Positions 46,521-55,334 of a DNA stretch of 64,000 bases are shown here, piece after piece. The position numbers and the translations under genes were made by a program. The first letter of the stretch is position 1. Every line of letters begins with the position of its first letter. Under the pieces are notes generated by a model, which did no database searches, had not been told where the DNA came from, and was given only the letters and a program-made list of their open reading frames with translations. The DNA comes from Stenotrophomonas sp. 24(2023) (GTDB lineage: Bacteria; Pseudomonadota; Gammaproteobacteria; Xanthomonadales; Xanthomonadaceae). The stretch covers positions 2,580,001 to 2,644,000 of the forward strand of contig NZ_CP133160.1 of assembly GCF_030913365.1 (NCBI RefSeq), read 5' to 3'.

Positions 46521-47492
46521 ATGCTCTACCGTCGTCTGGGCTCCACCGGCCTGCCGTTGTCGGCCCTGTCCTTCGGGGCCTGGGTGACCTTCGGTGACCA
46601 GATTCCCCGCGACGAGGCCCGCAACCTGGTGGCGGCGGCCTGGGACCATGGCGTGAACTTCTTCGACAACGCCGAGGGCTATGCCCAGGGCCGTGCCGAG
46701 CAGGTGATGGGCGATGTGATCGCCGACCTGCGCCTGCCGCGCGACGGTTACTGCGTATCCAGCAAGGTGTTCTTCGGCAGCGCCGGCGACCCGCGCCCGA
46801 CCCAGCGCGGCCTGTCGCGCAAGCACGTCACCGACGCCTGCCACGCGGCGCTGCGGCGCCTGCGGGTGGACTACCTTGACCTTTATTATTGCCATCGCCC
46901 CGACCCGGACGCGCCGATCGCCGAAACCGTGCATGCCATGGACACCCTGGTGCGGCAGGGCAAGGTGCTGTACTGGGGCACCTCCGAATGGTCGGCCACG
47001 CAGATCCAGCAGGCGCTGGACATCGCCCGCCAGCATGGCTGGCAGGGGCCGTCGATGGAGCAGCCGCAGTACAACCTGCTGCACCGCCACCGGGTGGAGC
47101 AGGAGTACGCGCCGCTGTACGCGGGCGCCGGGCTGGGCACCACCATCTTTTCCCCGCTGGCCTCGGGCCTGCTGACCGGCAAGTACAACGACGGCATGCC
47201 GGCCGATGCCCGGCTGGGCCGGGGAGGCATGGGCTGGCTGCAGGAACTGGTGCTGGGCGGTGACGCCGAACGCCGGTTGGCGCAGGTGCGGCGTTTCACC
47301 GAGGCCGCCCGCGTGCTGGGCCAGCCCCCGGCAACCCTGGCCATTGCCTGGTGCCTGCGCAATCCGAACGTCTCCAGCGTGATCCTCGGTGCCAGCCGCG
47401 TGGCGCAGCTGCTGCAGAACCTGCAGGCACTGGAAGTCCTGGCGCAGCTGGACGAAGCGGCCTGGCACCAGGTCGAATCCGCCTTCGTCTGA
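46521..47492 (+). CDS. Aldo/keto reductase (YghZ / Kv-beta-like)
   Basis: A 323-residue NADPH-dependent oxidoreductase of the AKR superfamily, in the group related to E. coli YghZ and the potassium-channel beta subunit. The catalytic Asp and Tyr lie in FFDNAEGYAQGRAEQVMG, the Lys in SSKVFF, and the His in LYYCHRPDPD. The C-terminal SSVILGASRVAQL binds the cofactor. ATG 46521 follows a GGGAGAA site. It is divergent from nupC. Confidence 0.9.
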   Translation: MLYRRLGSTGLPLSALSFGAWVTFGDQIPRDEARNLVAAAWDHGVNFFDNAEGYAQGRAEQVMGDVIADLRLPRDGYCVSSKVFFGSAGDPRPTQRGLSRKHVTDACHAALRRLRVDYLDLYYCHRPDPDAPIAETVHAMDTLVRQGKVLYWGTSEWSATQIQQALDIARQHGWQGPSMEQPQYNLLHRHRVEQEYAPLYAGAGLGTTIFSPLASGLLTGKYNDGMPADARLGRGGMGWLQELVLGGDAERRLAQVRRFTEAARVLGQPPATLAIAWCLRNPNVSSVILGASRVAQLLQNLQALEVLAQLDEAAWHQVESAFV

Positions 47493-47508
47493 TCGGCCAG
47501 GGCCCGCG

Positions 47509-47532
47509 ATGGACCCACGCCAGGCGTGGATG
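47509..47532 (+). repeat. Decayed SMAG/REP palindrome
   Basis: GATGGACCCACGCC followed by AGGCGTGGAT, 17 nt beyond the aldo/keto reductase stop; the GTAG head is lost. Confidence 0.6.
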
Positions 47533-47578
47533 GGCCTTTCCCGATCCCGCTGATCCCTTTTTGATAGTCTGAGTCTAT

Positions 47579-47594
47579 CGAATTTGCAAATTCG
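47579..47594. promoter_or_regulatory. 16-bp AT-rich perfect palindrome upstream of hemP
   Basis: CGAATTTGCAAATTCG, preceded by a second small inverted repeat (GATAG ... CTATC, 47563-47579). This is inside an AT-rich stretch (about 47560-47665) that contrasts strongly with the flanking GC-rich DNA. It could be an operator for an unknown regulator or the terminator stem of the upstream gene. Confidence 0.5.
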
Positions 47595-47641
47595 ATTATT
47601 AATCTCATCGATCAATTTGAGAATGGTTGTTGATTGTCAAC

Positions 47642-47660
47642 TGAGAATCATTATCATTTG
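47642..47660 (+). promoter_or_regulatory. Fur box upstream of hemP
   Basis: TGAGAATCATTATCATTTG, whose GAGAATCATTATC core matches 12 of 13 positions in the right half of the Fur consensus. A weaker TTGAGAATGG lies 25 nt upstream. A TTGATT (47630-47635) and TATCAT (47652-47657) at 16-nt spacing make a plausible promoter that the Fur box overlaps, so iron-bound Fur would repress it. Confidence 0.85.
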
Positions 47661-47683
47661 ACTCGTCCCTCGCACGAGTCCAG

Positions 47684-47884
47684 ATGCACATGAACGCTCA
47701 ACCTGTACTGCTGCGCCCCGAAACGCTGACCCTGCGCGATCGCCCTGTCCGCGTCGTTCCGCCCGAAGAGGTCATCGACAGCGAAGCCCTGCTCAAGGGC
47801 CGCCGCGAAATCCTGATCCAGCATGGCGACCGTTTCTACCGCCTGCGGCATACCAGCAACGACAAGCTGATCCTGACCAAGTAA
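47684..47884 (+). CDS. hemP: Hemin uptake protein HemP (HmuP)
   Basis: A 66-residue protein matching the HemP/HmuP family: the C-terminal half (SEALLKGRREILIQHGDRFYRLRHTSNDKLILTK) is the conserved DUF2024-like core with GxxxxxIxHxGxxYxLRxT. In several bacteria HmuP acts as a co-regulator needed for heme-receptor expression. ATG 47684 and ATG 47690 are both possible. The heme receptor gene follows after 145 nt, with a GC hairpin (47914-47932) between them. Confidence 0.9.
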   Translation: MHMNAQPVLLRPETLTLRDRPVRVVPPEEVIDSEALLKGRREILIQHGDRFYRLRHTSNDKLILTK

Positions 47885-48029
47885 CTGCGGTCCGGTCGCC
47901 TCCTCCCTCCCTGCTGCCGGCCCTGCCGGCAGGGCAGGCGGCCACCGCACCTTTCTCTCCCCCTCGGTATTCCTGCATGCCCTCCCATGGGCGTGCCGGT
48001 TGCCGGGGGTCTCCTGCCTGATCGAGCCC

Positions 48030-50279
48030 ATGACCCGTCCTACCGCCCTGTCCGTTGCCCTGTCCCTGTCTCTTCCGCTGGCCGCCCACGCCGCCCCGGA
48101 TGCCGCCGTCGTGCCTGACACCACGCGCGACATCGATCGCGTGCAGGTCACCGCGACCCGCACCGAACGTGCGGTCAGCGATGTGGCCGCCACGGTGGAT
48201 GTGATCGACCGCGAGCAGATGGACCGGCACCTGGTGCAGGACCTGAAGGACCTGGTGCGCTACGAGCCGGGCCTGTCGGTGACCAGCAGCGCGACCCGTT
48301 TCGGCCTCAACGGCATCCGCATCCGCGGCCTGCAGGGCAACCGCGTACGCATCCAGACCGACGGCATCGCCATGCCGACCAGCTTCGACATCGGTGCGTT
48401 CTCCAATGCCAACCGCAACTTCACCGACCTGGACACCCTCAAGCGCGTGGAAATCGTGCGTGGCCCGGCCAGTTCGCTGTACGGCTCCGACGCGCTCGGT
48501 GGGGTGGTTGCCTTCGTCACCAAGGACCCGGCCGATTACCTCAAGGACGGCAAGGACAGCTACGTTGGCCTGAAGTTCGGTTATGACGGCCAGTGGAAGG
48601 GCCTGCTGGGCGGTGCCACCGGGGCCTTCGGGGGCGAGCACTGGAGCGGCCTGGTCAACGTCAACCACCGCCAGGGCCAGGAAACGGTCAACAAGGGTGA
48701 CGTGCGCGTGGACAACGACCGCCGCACCGCGCCCAACCCGCAGGACCGCGATGGCCGCAGCGTGCTTGCCAAGCTGGTCTATGCGCCCAGCGATACCCAG
48801 CGCTTCCGCCTGACCGCCGAACGCAACGAAGACACCACCGACACCGATGTGCTGTCGGCGATTTCCACCGCGGTGCCGACGCCGCGCGCGCCCCTGACCA
48901 GCGGCATGAAGGCGCATGACACGCAGGACCGCACCCGCCTGTCGCTGGCCCATGAGATCGACGCGCTGGACCAGCCGTTCGCCGACAGCCTGTACTGGCA
49001 GGTCTACACGCAGAACAGCCAGACCCGCCAGCAGACCGACGAGAAGCGCACCGATGGCAGCCGCCGCCACCGTGTGTTTTCCTTCGACCAGCGTGCCTAT
49101 GGCCTGCAGGCCCAGCTCAACAAGGCCTTCACCACCGGCAGCGTGGACCATGCGCTGACCTATGGGTTTGAAGGCACCCGCACCGAGATCCGCCAGAAAC
49201 GCGATGGCTACCAGGTCAGCAGCACCGGCGTGGTCAGCACCACCGTCACCCCCGACGCCTTCCCGGTGCGCGATTTCCCGATCACCACGACCACCGAACT
49301 GGGCCTGTACGCACAGGATGAGATGCGCCTGGCCGGCGGCAAGCTGTCGCTGGTGCCCGGCGTGCGCGTGGACCGCTACGAGCTCAAGCCCGACGTGGAC
49401 AGCATCTTCGCCCAGGACAATCCCGGCCTGGCCGTGGCGCAGCTGAAGAAGACCAGCGTGTCGCCGAAGCTGGGCATGGTCTGGCGCTTCGCCGACCAGT
49501 GGTCGCTGTTCGCCGGCTATGCGCACGGTTTCCGCTCGCCGCCGTACAACGACGTCAACATCGGCCTGACCAACGTGGCCTTCGGCTACACGGCCATCGC
49601 CAACCCGGACCTGAAGCCGGAAACCAGCGATGGCTATGAACTGGGCCTGCGCTTCATCGCACCGGCCGCCTATGTCAGCCTGAGTGGCTACTACAACGAC
49701 TACAAGGATTTCATCGAATCCAACGTCAACACCGGCCGCAACGCCCAGGGCCTGATCGTGTTCCAGTCGCAGAACATCGCCGATGCACGCATCTACGGTG
49801 CCGAGATGAAGGCGGGCGTGGAGTTCGGCGAACTCAGCCCCGCGCTGAAGGGCTGGGCCCTGCGCAGCGCGGTGGCCTGGTCGCGCGGTGACAACCGCAC
49901 CGATGACGAACCGCTGGATTCGGTCGATCCGCTGCGCGGCACGCTGGGCCTGAGCTACGACGCCGATGCCTGGGGCGTGGAACTGGCCGGCACCTTCGTG
50001 CAGCGCAAGAAGCGCCTGCCGCCGCCGGCCGTGCAGACCAACCCGAACGCGCCGGCCGCCAGCGTGTACCAGCCCGCCGGCTATGGCGTGCTCGACCTGA
50101 TGGCGCACTGGAACTTCGCGCCGGGCGCGACCTTCAACGTGGGCGTGTTCAACCTGGCTGACAAGCGCTACATCGAGTGGTCGGCGATCACCCCCGGGCT
50201 GATCACCGACCGCACGCTGAGTGACCGTTTCAGCAGCCCCGGCCGCACCCTGTCGGCCAGCCTGGCCGTGTCTTGGTAA
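48030..50279 (+). CDS. TonB-dependent heme/hemoglobin receptor
   Basis: A 749-residue outer-membrane beta-barrel receptor. The signal peptide is MTRPTALSVALSLSLPLAAHA. A TonB-box-like DRVQVTATRTE follows, then the plug domain (GLNGIRIRGLQGNRV, RVEIVRGPASSLYGSDALGGVV), then the barrel ending in ASLAVSW with a C-terminal aromatic. In the region that carries FRAP and NPNL in heme receptors it has FRSP and NPDL, with no His between them. ATG 48030 is preferred over a TTG 30 nt upstream. The context (hemP, Fur box) supports heme uptake. Confidence 0.9.
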   Translation: MTRPTALSVALSLSLPLAAHAAPDAAVVPDTTRDIDRVQVTATRTERAVSDVAATVDVIDREQMDRHLVQDLKDLVRYEPGLSVTSSATRFGLNGIRIRGLQGNRVRIQTDGIAMPTSFDIGAFSNANRNFTDLDTLKRVEIVRGPASSLYGSDALGGVVAFVTKDPADYLKDGKDSYVGLKFGYDGQWKGLLGGATGAFGGEHWSGLVNVNHRQGQETVNKGDVRVDNDRRTAPNPQDRDGRSVLAKLVYAPSDTQRFRLTAERNEDTTDTDVLSAISTAVPTPRAPLTSGMKAHDTQDRTRLSLAHEIDALDQPFADSLYWQVYTQNSQTRQQTDEKRTDGSRRHRVFSFDQRAYGLQAQLNKAFTTGSVDHALTYGFEGTRTEIRQKRDGYQVSSTGVVSTTVTPDAFPVRDFPITTTTELGLYAQDEMRLAGGKLSLVPGVRVDRYELKPDVDSIFAQDNPGLAVAQLKKTSVSPKLGMVWRFADQWSLFAGYAHGFRSPPYNDVNIGLTNVAFGYTAIANPDLKPETSDGYELGLRFIAPAAYVSLSGYYNDYKDFIESNVNTGRNAQGLIVFQSQNIADARIYGAEMKAGVEFGELSPALKGWALRSAVAWSRGDNRTDDEPLDSVDPLRGTLGLSYDADAWGVELAGTFVQRKKRLPPPAVQTNPNAPAASVYQPAGYGVLDLMAHWNFAPGATFNVGVFNLADKRYIEWSAITPGLITDRTLSDRFSSPGRTLSASLAVSW

Positions 50280-50283
50280 GCCC

Positions 50284-50886
50284 ATGAGCCGCGCCCTGTC
50301 CGCACGCAGGCATCCCCCCACGGCAGCGCCGGCCGGCGTTGCCTGGCCGACGCCATCGCAGTTGTCGGCGCTGGGCACGGTGCTGTGCCTGTACCGCGCC
50401 GATGGTAGTGAACTGGCGGGCTGGCGGCAGGCGGTACGCGTGCACGCCTGCCAGGGCGTGGACAGCGAGGGCCTGCGCGAAAGCCTGTGCTTCCTCGATG
50501 CCCGGGGCCGTTGCGTATGGCGGCTGTACCTGCTGCCGGACAGCGATTTCCTGGCCTGGGACCGGCTGGTGGCCACGCTGCCGCCGGGGCCCGAGCATGC
50601 GGCCGATGCCAGCAGCGTGGGCGAACGCCTGTGGCGGCGCCTGGCCGGCCACCTGGGCGGGCAGCGCTGGCGCCTGTGTGCCCTGCGCCTGCACGCCGCC
50701 GATGGCGGTGACACGCTGGCCGCCAGCCTGTCCACGCTGTCATCGCTGGGCGCGGCTACCGCCCAGCGCATCGCCCGCCTGGAAGGCGCCGACGGCGAGC
50801 TGCCGGTGGATGACTGCTGTTGTGCCGGGGCGGCCCGCCGCCCGGCGCCGCGCGCCCCCGGCGATCTGCCGCTGGTGCACCTGTAG
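50284..50886 (+). CDS. Cys-rich protein of the heme-uptake locus, function unknown
   Basis: A 200-residue soluble protein starting 4 nt after the receptor stop. No signal peptide or membrane segment. Similar genes next to xanthomonad heme receptors tend to be annotated as hemin transport protein, but I cannot confirm a fold. Notable features are a WRLYLLPDSDFLAWDRLV segment and a cysteine triplet near the C-terminus (VDDCCCAGAARR), which could bind metal or heme. It is almost certainly co-transcribed with the receptor. Confidence 0.7.
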   Translation: MSRALSARRHPPTAAPAGVAWPTPSQLSALGTVLCLYRADGSELAGWRQAVRVHACQGVDSEGLRESLCFLDARGRCVWRLYLLPDSDFLAWDRLVATLPPGPEHAADASSVGERLWRRLAGHLGGQRWRLCALRLHAADGGDTLAASLSTLSSLGAATAQRIARLEGADGELPVDDCCCAGAARRPAPRAPGDLPLVHL

Positions 50887-50952
50887 GCCGACCCAGGACG
50901 AACGACGCGCCACGGATGGCGTCCCGATGAACCGACCCCCGAAGGAAACCCG

Positions 50953-51891
50953 ATGACGTTCCAGACCGCCAGCGTGATGATGGTGCTGCTTGCCGGCAGC
51001 AGCCTGGCCCACGCCCAGCCCTCCAGCACCGCCCGCGACCATGACAGCATCCTGGCCATGCAGGGCGAGTACACCGTGGATTTCGCCTTCGATGAAACCG
51101 TGCTGCTCAAGCCGGGCTACGAGCGTGCCCCGGCCATGCGCAGCGGTGGCAACGAAGTGGTGATCGTGGTTGAAGACAGCCCGACGCGCATTGTCCTGCA
51201 GCACCTGCTGGTGGACGGCAAGAGTGGCCATGTGACCAAGCACTGGCGGCAGGACTGGGTGTATGAAGCGCCCAACCGTTTCGAGTTCAGCGCCGACCAG
51301 ACCTGGCAGGTGCGCACGGTTCCGGCCGCCCTCAACCAGGGCGCATGGACCCAGTGCGTGTACGAGGTAAGCGATGCGCCACGCTACTGCGGCACGGGCA
51401 GGTGGACGTACGAGAACAACGTACCGACCTGGACCAGCGATCTGAGCTGGCGCCCGCTGCCGCGCCGCGAGTACACCAAGCGCAGCGACTACAACGCGCT
51501 GGCCGTGGTCAACCGCCACACGCTGACCCCGAACGGCTGGACCCACGAACAGTTCAACACCAAGGTGCAGCGCAATGCCGACGGCAGCCAGGTGGAGATC
51601 GCCCGCGAGTTCGGCTTCAACGACTACATGAAGACCACCGAGGTCGATTTCACCCCGGCCCGTGAGTACTGGAAGGCCACCGCCGGCTACTGGGCCAAGG
51701 TGCGCCAGCGCTGGGACGGTTTCCTGGGCCAGGCGCCGGGCGTGCACCTGAAGACCAAGCTGGACGGCATGGCGATGATCATCCCGTTGTTCACCCAGGC
51801 CGAAGCGATCCAGTCGGGCAAGAAGGTGAAGGACGCGCAGATCGACCAGGTCTTCGCCACGTACGTGGAAAAGGCGCCGAAGGAAGGGTGA
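50953..51891 (+). CDS. Exported DUF6607-type protein
   Basis: A 312-residue protein with a signal peptide (MTFQTASVMMVLLAGSSLAHA). It matches a family of periplasmic proteins (DUF6607-like) with the run GEYTVDFAFDETVLL and many Trp/Tyr residues (WTYENNVPTWTSDLSWRPLPRREYTKR). The function is unknown. It lies 66 nt downstream of the Cys-rich gene with a GAAGGAAAC ribosome binding site, so it probably belongs to the iron-regulated unit; a role in handling heme is possible but unproven. Confidence 0.78.
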   Translation: MTFQTASVMMVLLAGSSLAHAQPSSTARDHDSILAMQGEYTVDFAFDETVLLKPGYERAPAMRSGGNEVVIVVEDSPTRIVLQHLLVDGKSGHVTKHWRQDWVYEAPNRFEFSADQTWQVRTVPAALNQGAWTQCVYEVSDAPRYCGTGRWTYENNVPTWTSDLSWRPLPRREYTKRSDYNALAVVNRHTLTPNGWTHEQFNTKVQRNADGSQVEIAREFGFNDYMKTTEVDFTPAREYWKATAGYWAKVRQRWDGFLGQAPGVHLKTKLDGMAMIIPLFTQAEAIQSGKKVKDAQIDQVFATYVEKAPKEG

Positions 51892-51902
51892 TCGGCCGGT
51901 GC

Positions 51903-51925
51903 ATCCACGCATGGCGTGGAGCTGC
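51903..51925 (-). repeat. SMAG/REP palindrome
   Basis: On the - strand, GCAGCTCCACGCC then ATGCGTGGAT; the head is altered. Inverted partner of the copy at 51974. Confidence 0.75.
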
Positions 51926-51973
51926 AGCCGCGATTCCGGCACCGCCACGCAGGTGGTGTGGCCGAAGCTCAAG

Positions 51974-51996
51974 GTAGATCCACGCCATGCGTGGAT
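51974..51996 (+). repeat. SMAG/REP palindrome
   Basis: An intact GTAGATCCACGCC copy, forming an inverted dimer with the one 48 nt upstream, between the convergent DUF6607 and ABC permease genes. Confidence 0.85.
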
Positions 51997-52062
51997 GATT
52001 CCCTTCCTTGAACCTCGGGAGCGCGCAGAACACCGCGAACACCTGCAGCGCGGTCACGTCCT

Positions 52063-52105
52063 GCGCAGGCACGGCGTGGACTGCGCCTCCACGCCGTGCC
52101 TGCGC
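52063..52105. terminator. Long perfect hairpin after the ABC permease gene
   Basis: An 18-bp perfect inverted repeat (GCGCAGGCACGGCGTGGA and its complement) with a 7-nt loop, 5 nt from the permease stop. There is no T-tract. It is the longest perfect stem I saw in the window, and part of it (GGCGTGGA) resembles the REP arm. Confidence 0.6.
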
Positions 52106-52110
52106 TGGCC

Positions 52111-54615
52111 TTACGCCTCGCGCAGGGCCAGCGCCGGGGGCGTGTACAGGATGCGCCGGGTGCCCCACCAGCCGGCCAGCAGGCTCAGGCCGATGCCCAC
52201 CAGCCCGCCCAGCACCAGGCCGGGCCAGGGCGGCAGCAGCGGCAGCTCGAACACCCGCAGCGACACCACGGTGCCGATCAGCGCGGCCGCGCCCACCGCC
52301 AGCAGTGCCGCCAGCGTGCCCAGCGCACCGAACTCCACCAGCACCGCGCCGCGCAGCTGGCGGCGGGTGGCCCCCAGCGTGCGCAGTACCGCGCTGTCGT
52401 AGCGGCGCTCGCCGGCAGTTGATTGCAGTGCCGCCATCAGCACCAGCACGCCGGCCAGCAGGCTGAACACCATCACCAGCTGCACCGCCTGGGCCACGCG
52501 CTCCATCACATCGCGCACCTGCGAAATCACCGCATCCACGTCCAGCAGCGACAGGTTCGGCTGTGCGCGGACCAGCTCGCCCAGCCCGGCCGCCTTGCCC
52601 GCCGGCAGGTGGAAGGCCGACAGCAGGTTGTGCGGGGTATCGCCGACGGCGTTGGGGTTGAGCAGCACGAAGAAGTTCGGCCGGAAGGTGTTCCAGTCCG
52701 CCTTGCGGATGCTGGTCACGGTGAACTCGCGTTCCTGCTCGCCCACCGCGATGCGGATGCGGTCGCCCAGGTGGGCGCCGTAGCGGGTGGCCCAGCCGGT
52801 TTCCACCGAGGCTTCCGCTGCCGTACTGGCGGTATCCCAGAAGTGGCCTTCCAGCAGCGTGTTGGCCGGCGGGAACGTGCTGCGCCAGCTGAAGTTCAAC
52901 GGCCGGTTCTCGTCGTCATCGTCCTCGCGCCGGCCGTTGCCGTTGCCGGTCACGCCCTGGTCCACGCGCAGCGGTGGCTTGCCGTTGATCGCCAGCAGGC
53001 GGCCGGTGGCCATCGGCTCGATGCTGGCATCGGCCGCGCCCAGGCCACGCAGGGCGGACTGCACGCTGTCGCGCTGCTCAGGCTGGATGTTGATCAGGAA
53101 GTAGTTCGGCGTATCGGCCGGCAGGCGCTCACGCCACTGCTGCAGCAGGCCGGGGCCGATCACCGCCAGCAGCAGCAGCGCGCACAGCGACAACGACAGC
53201 CCGACCAGCTGCATCACCGCCAGCAGCCGGCGCCGGGTGAGGGCGGCCAGGCCCAGCCGGGCGTTGCCATGCAGACGGTGCTGCAATCCCTTCATCAGCT
53301 GCAGCAGCAGGAAGCCGATGCCGCCGGCAGCCAGGGCCAGCGCGGCCAGGCCGCCCAGTACCCACAGCGCCAGCTTCAGGTCGCCGGTGACCTGCACGGC
53401 CAGCAGCAGGCTGGCCGCCAGTGCGGCCACATACGCCAGCAGCGACGCCGGGGGCAGGGCCGCGAACGAGCGGTTGAGCACGCGCATCGGCGGCACGCCA
53501 CGCAGGCGCAGCAGCGGCGGCAGGCCGAAGCCGAACAGCAGCAGCAGGCCGATGCCGGCGCCGGTCAGGGCCGGGGTGGCCTGCGGCAACGGCAGGCGCT
53601 GCGGCACCAGACTGCCCAGTACCTGCACCAGCCCTTCCTGCGCGGCCATGCCCAGGGCGATGCCCAGCGCGCAGGCCGGCACCGCCAGCATCAGCAGCTG
53701 CAGGGCCAGCCCGCCGAGGATGTCGCGCTGGCGCGCCCCCAGGCAGCGCAGCACGGCCACCTGGTCGATGCGGCGCAGGGCGAAGCGGTTGGCGGCCAGT
53801 GCCGTGGCCACGCCGGCCAGCAGCACCGCCAGAAGCGCGCTCAGGCCGAGGAAGCGCCCGGCCAGGTCGAAGGCCTGGCGCACGCCACGCTGGGTGTCAT
53901 CCACGCTCAGCAGGCGCATGCCCTTGATCTGCGGCTGCAGCCATTCGCGCAATGCCGCGATCTGCGCCGGTGGGCCGGCGAACATCAGCCGGTAGTTGAT
54001 GCGGCTGCCCGGGCCGAGCAGGCCGGTGCCATCGACGTCCGCACGGTTGACCAGCAGGGTGGGCGAGAGCGTGAGCAGGTCACCGGACGCATCGGGTTCG
54101 GCTTCGATGATGCCGGCGATGCGCAGGCTGCCCGCGCCGAACTCCAGCGCATCACCGGTCTTCAGGCCCAGCGCCTGCAGCAGGCGCGGATCGGCGTAGG
54201 CCTCGCCCTTCGGCGGCGCACCGGCGTTGGCGATCAGCGCACCGCCGGGGGCGCTGCGCACGCGCAGGGTGCCACGCAGCGGGTAGCCGGCTTCCACCGC
54301 CTTGATGCTGGCCATCTGGCTGGCGTCGCCCTGGAACAGCACGCTGCCAAAGCTGGCCAGGCGGGTATGGGCCAGGCCCCGGCGCTGGGCTTCCTCGGCG
54401 AAGGTGGCCGGCGGGTCGTCACGCCCGGCCAGGCCCAGGTCGCCGCCGAGCATTTCCGCCGCGCTGCTGGTCAACGCCAGGGTGACCCGGTTGACCAGCG
54501 TACCCACCGCGGTCATCACCGCCACGCCCAGTACCAGGGCGGCGAAGACGGTCAGCAGGTCGCCGGCCAGGGCTTCGCGGCGCAGCGCGCGCCACGCATG
54601 CCGCAGCAGGTTCAT
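52111..54615 (-). CDS. ABC transporter permease (YbbP-like, FtsX/MacB fold)
   Basis: An 834-residue permease with two FtsX-type halves and about ten membrane helices: one near the N-terminus with a large periplasmic domain, a central cluster (about residues 255-470), then a second periplasmic region and a C-terminal cluster. It resembles E. coli YbbP, which works with YbbA. With the ATP-binding gene it overlaps by 4 nt (ATGA). As in E. coli, the pair is divergent from a TesA-type esterase gene. The substrate is unknown; proteins or lipids at the outer leaflet are plausible. Confidence 0.88.
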   Translation of the reverse strand: MNLLRHAWRALRREALAGDLLTVFAALVLGVAVMTAVGTLVNRVTLALTSSAAEMLGGDLGLAGRDDPPATFAEEAQRRGLAHTRLASFGSVLFQGDASQMASIKAVEAGYPLRGTLRVRSAPGGALIANAGAPPKGEAYADPRLLQALGLKTGDALEFGAGSLRIAGIIEAEPDASGDLLTLSPTLLVNRADVDGTGLLGPGSRINYRLMFAGPPAQIAALREWLQPQIKGMRLLSVDDTQRGVRQAFDLAGRFLGLSALLAVLLAGVATALAANRFALRRIDQVAVLRCLGARQRDILGGLALQLLMLAVPACALGIALGMAAQEGLVQVLGSLVPQRLPLPQATPALTGAGIGLLLLFGFGLPPLLRLRGVPPMRVLNRSFAALPPASLLAYVAALAASLLLAVQVTGDLKLALWVLGGLAALALAAGGIGFLLLQLMKGLQHRLHGNARLGLAALTRRRLLAVMQLVGLSLSLCALLLLAVIGPGLLQQWRERLPADTPNYFLINIQPEQRDSVQSALRGLGAADASIEPMATGRLLAINGKPPLRVDQGVTGNGNGRREDDDDENRPLNFSWRSTFPPANTLLEGHFWDTASTAAEASVETGWATRYGAHLGDRIRIAVGEQEREFTVTSIRKADWNTFRPNFFVLLNPNAVGDTPHNLLSAFHLPAGKAAGLGELVRAQPNLSLLDVDAVISQVRDVMERVAQAVQLVMVFSLLAGVLVLMAALQSTAGERRYDSAVLRTLGATRRQLRGAVLVEFGALGTLAALLAVGAAALIGTVVSLRVFELPLLPPWPGLVLGGLVGIGLSLLAGWWGTRRILYTPPALALREA

Positions 54616-55313
54616 GCGCCGGCTCCCGGTTCGGCCGGCAGCAGGCGGCCATCATCGATGCGGTGGATGTGCTGGCAGCGCTGGGCCAGGCGCAGGTCGT
54701 GGGTGACCAGCACCAGGGTGGTGCCGCTGCCGGCATTGAGTGCGAACAGCAGATCGCTGATCTGCTGGCCGGTGGCATGGTCCAGCGAACCGGTGGGTTC
54801 GTCGGCGAACAGGATGCGCGGCCGGGTGACGAAGGCCCGTGCCAGGGCCACGCGCTGCTGTTCGCCACCGGACAGCTGGCGCGGGTAGTGGCGCGCACGG
54901 TGGGCGAGGCCGACCGCGGCAAGCACCTCGTCCACCCGCGCGGGATCTTCGCGACCGGCCAGTTCCAGCGGCAGGGCCACGTTTTCGGCAGCCGTCAGTG
55001 CCGGCAGCAGGTGGAAGCTCTGGAACACGAAGCCGACCTCGCGCGCGCGCAGCTGTGCGCGCGCTTCCTCGTCCAGCGTGTCCAGCGCCTGCCCGGCCAG
55101 GGTGATGCGGCCATGGCTGGGCAGGTCCAGCCCGGCCAGCAGGCCGAGCAGGGTGGTCTTGCCCGAACCTGAAGCGCCGACGATGGCCACGCTGGTGCCT
55201 TCATGGACGGTCAGGCTGATGTTGTCCAGTATGTGGACTTCACCCTCCGGGCCATGCACGGACTTGCCGACCTGGTCGACCGAAATGGCAACCGGTGCGC
55301 TGCGGGGGGACAG
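54612..55313 (-). CDS. ABC transporter ATP-binding protein (YbbA-like)
   Basis: An ATPase of the MacB/LolD/YbbA class, about 224-234 residues. Walker A GASGSGKTT, signature LSGGEQQR, Walker B ILFADEPT and the H-loop VTHD are intact. The start is uncertain: no ATG or GTG lies before the domain. In-frame candidates are CTG at 55313 and ATT at 55286, with a TTG further up that would run into the divergent esterase gene. The coordinates given use CTG 55313. The upstream frame to 55991 is antisense to the esterase gene. Confidence 0.85.
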   Translation of the reverse strand: MSPRSAPVAISVDQVGKSVHGPEGEVHILDNISLTVHEGTSVAIVGASGSGKTTLLGLLAGLDLPSHGRITLAGQALDTLDEEARAQLRAREVGFVFQSFHLLPALTAAENVALPLELAGREDPARVDEVLAAVGLAHRARHYPRQLSGGEQQRVALARAFVTRPRILFADEPTGSLDHATGQQISDLLFALNAGSGTTLVLVTHDLRLAQRCQHIHRIDDGRLLPAEPGAGA

Positions 55314-55334
55314 GCTGTCGATGAGGAGACTCCA

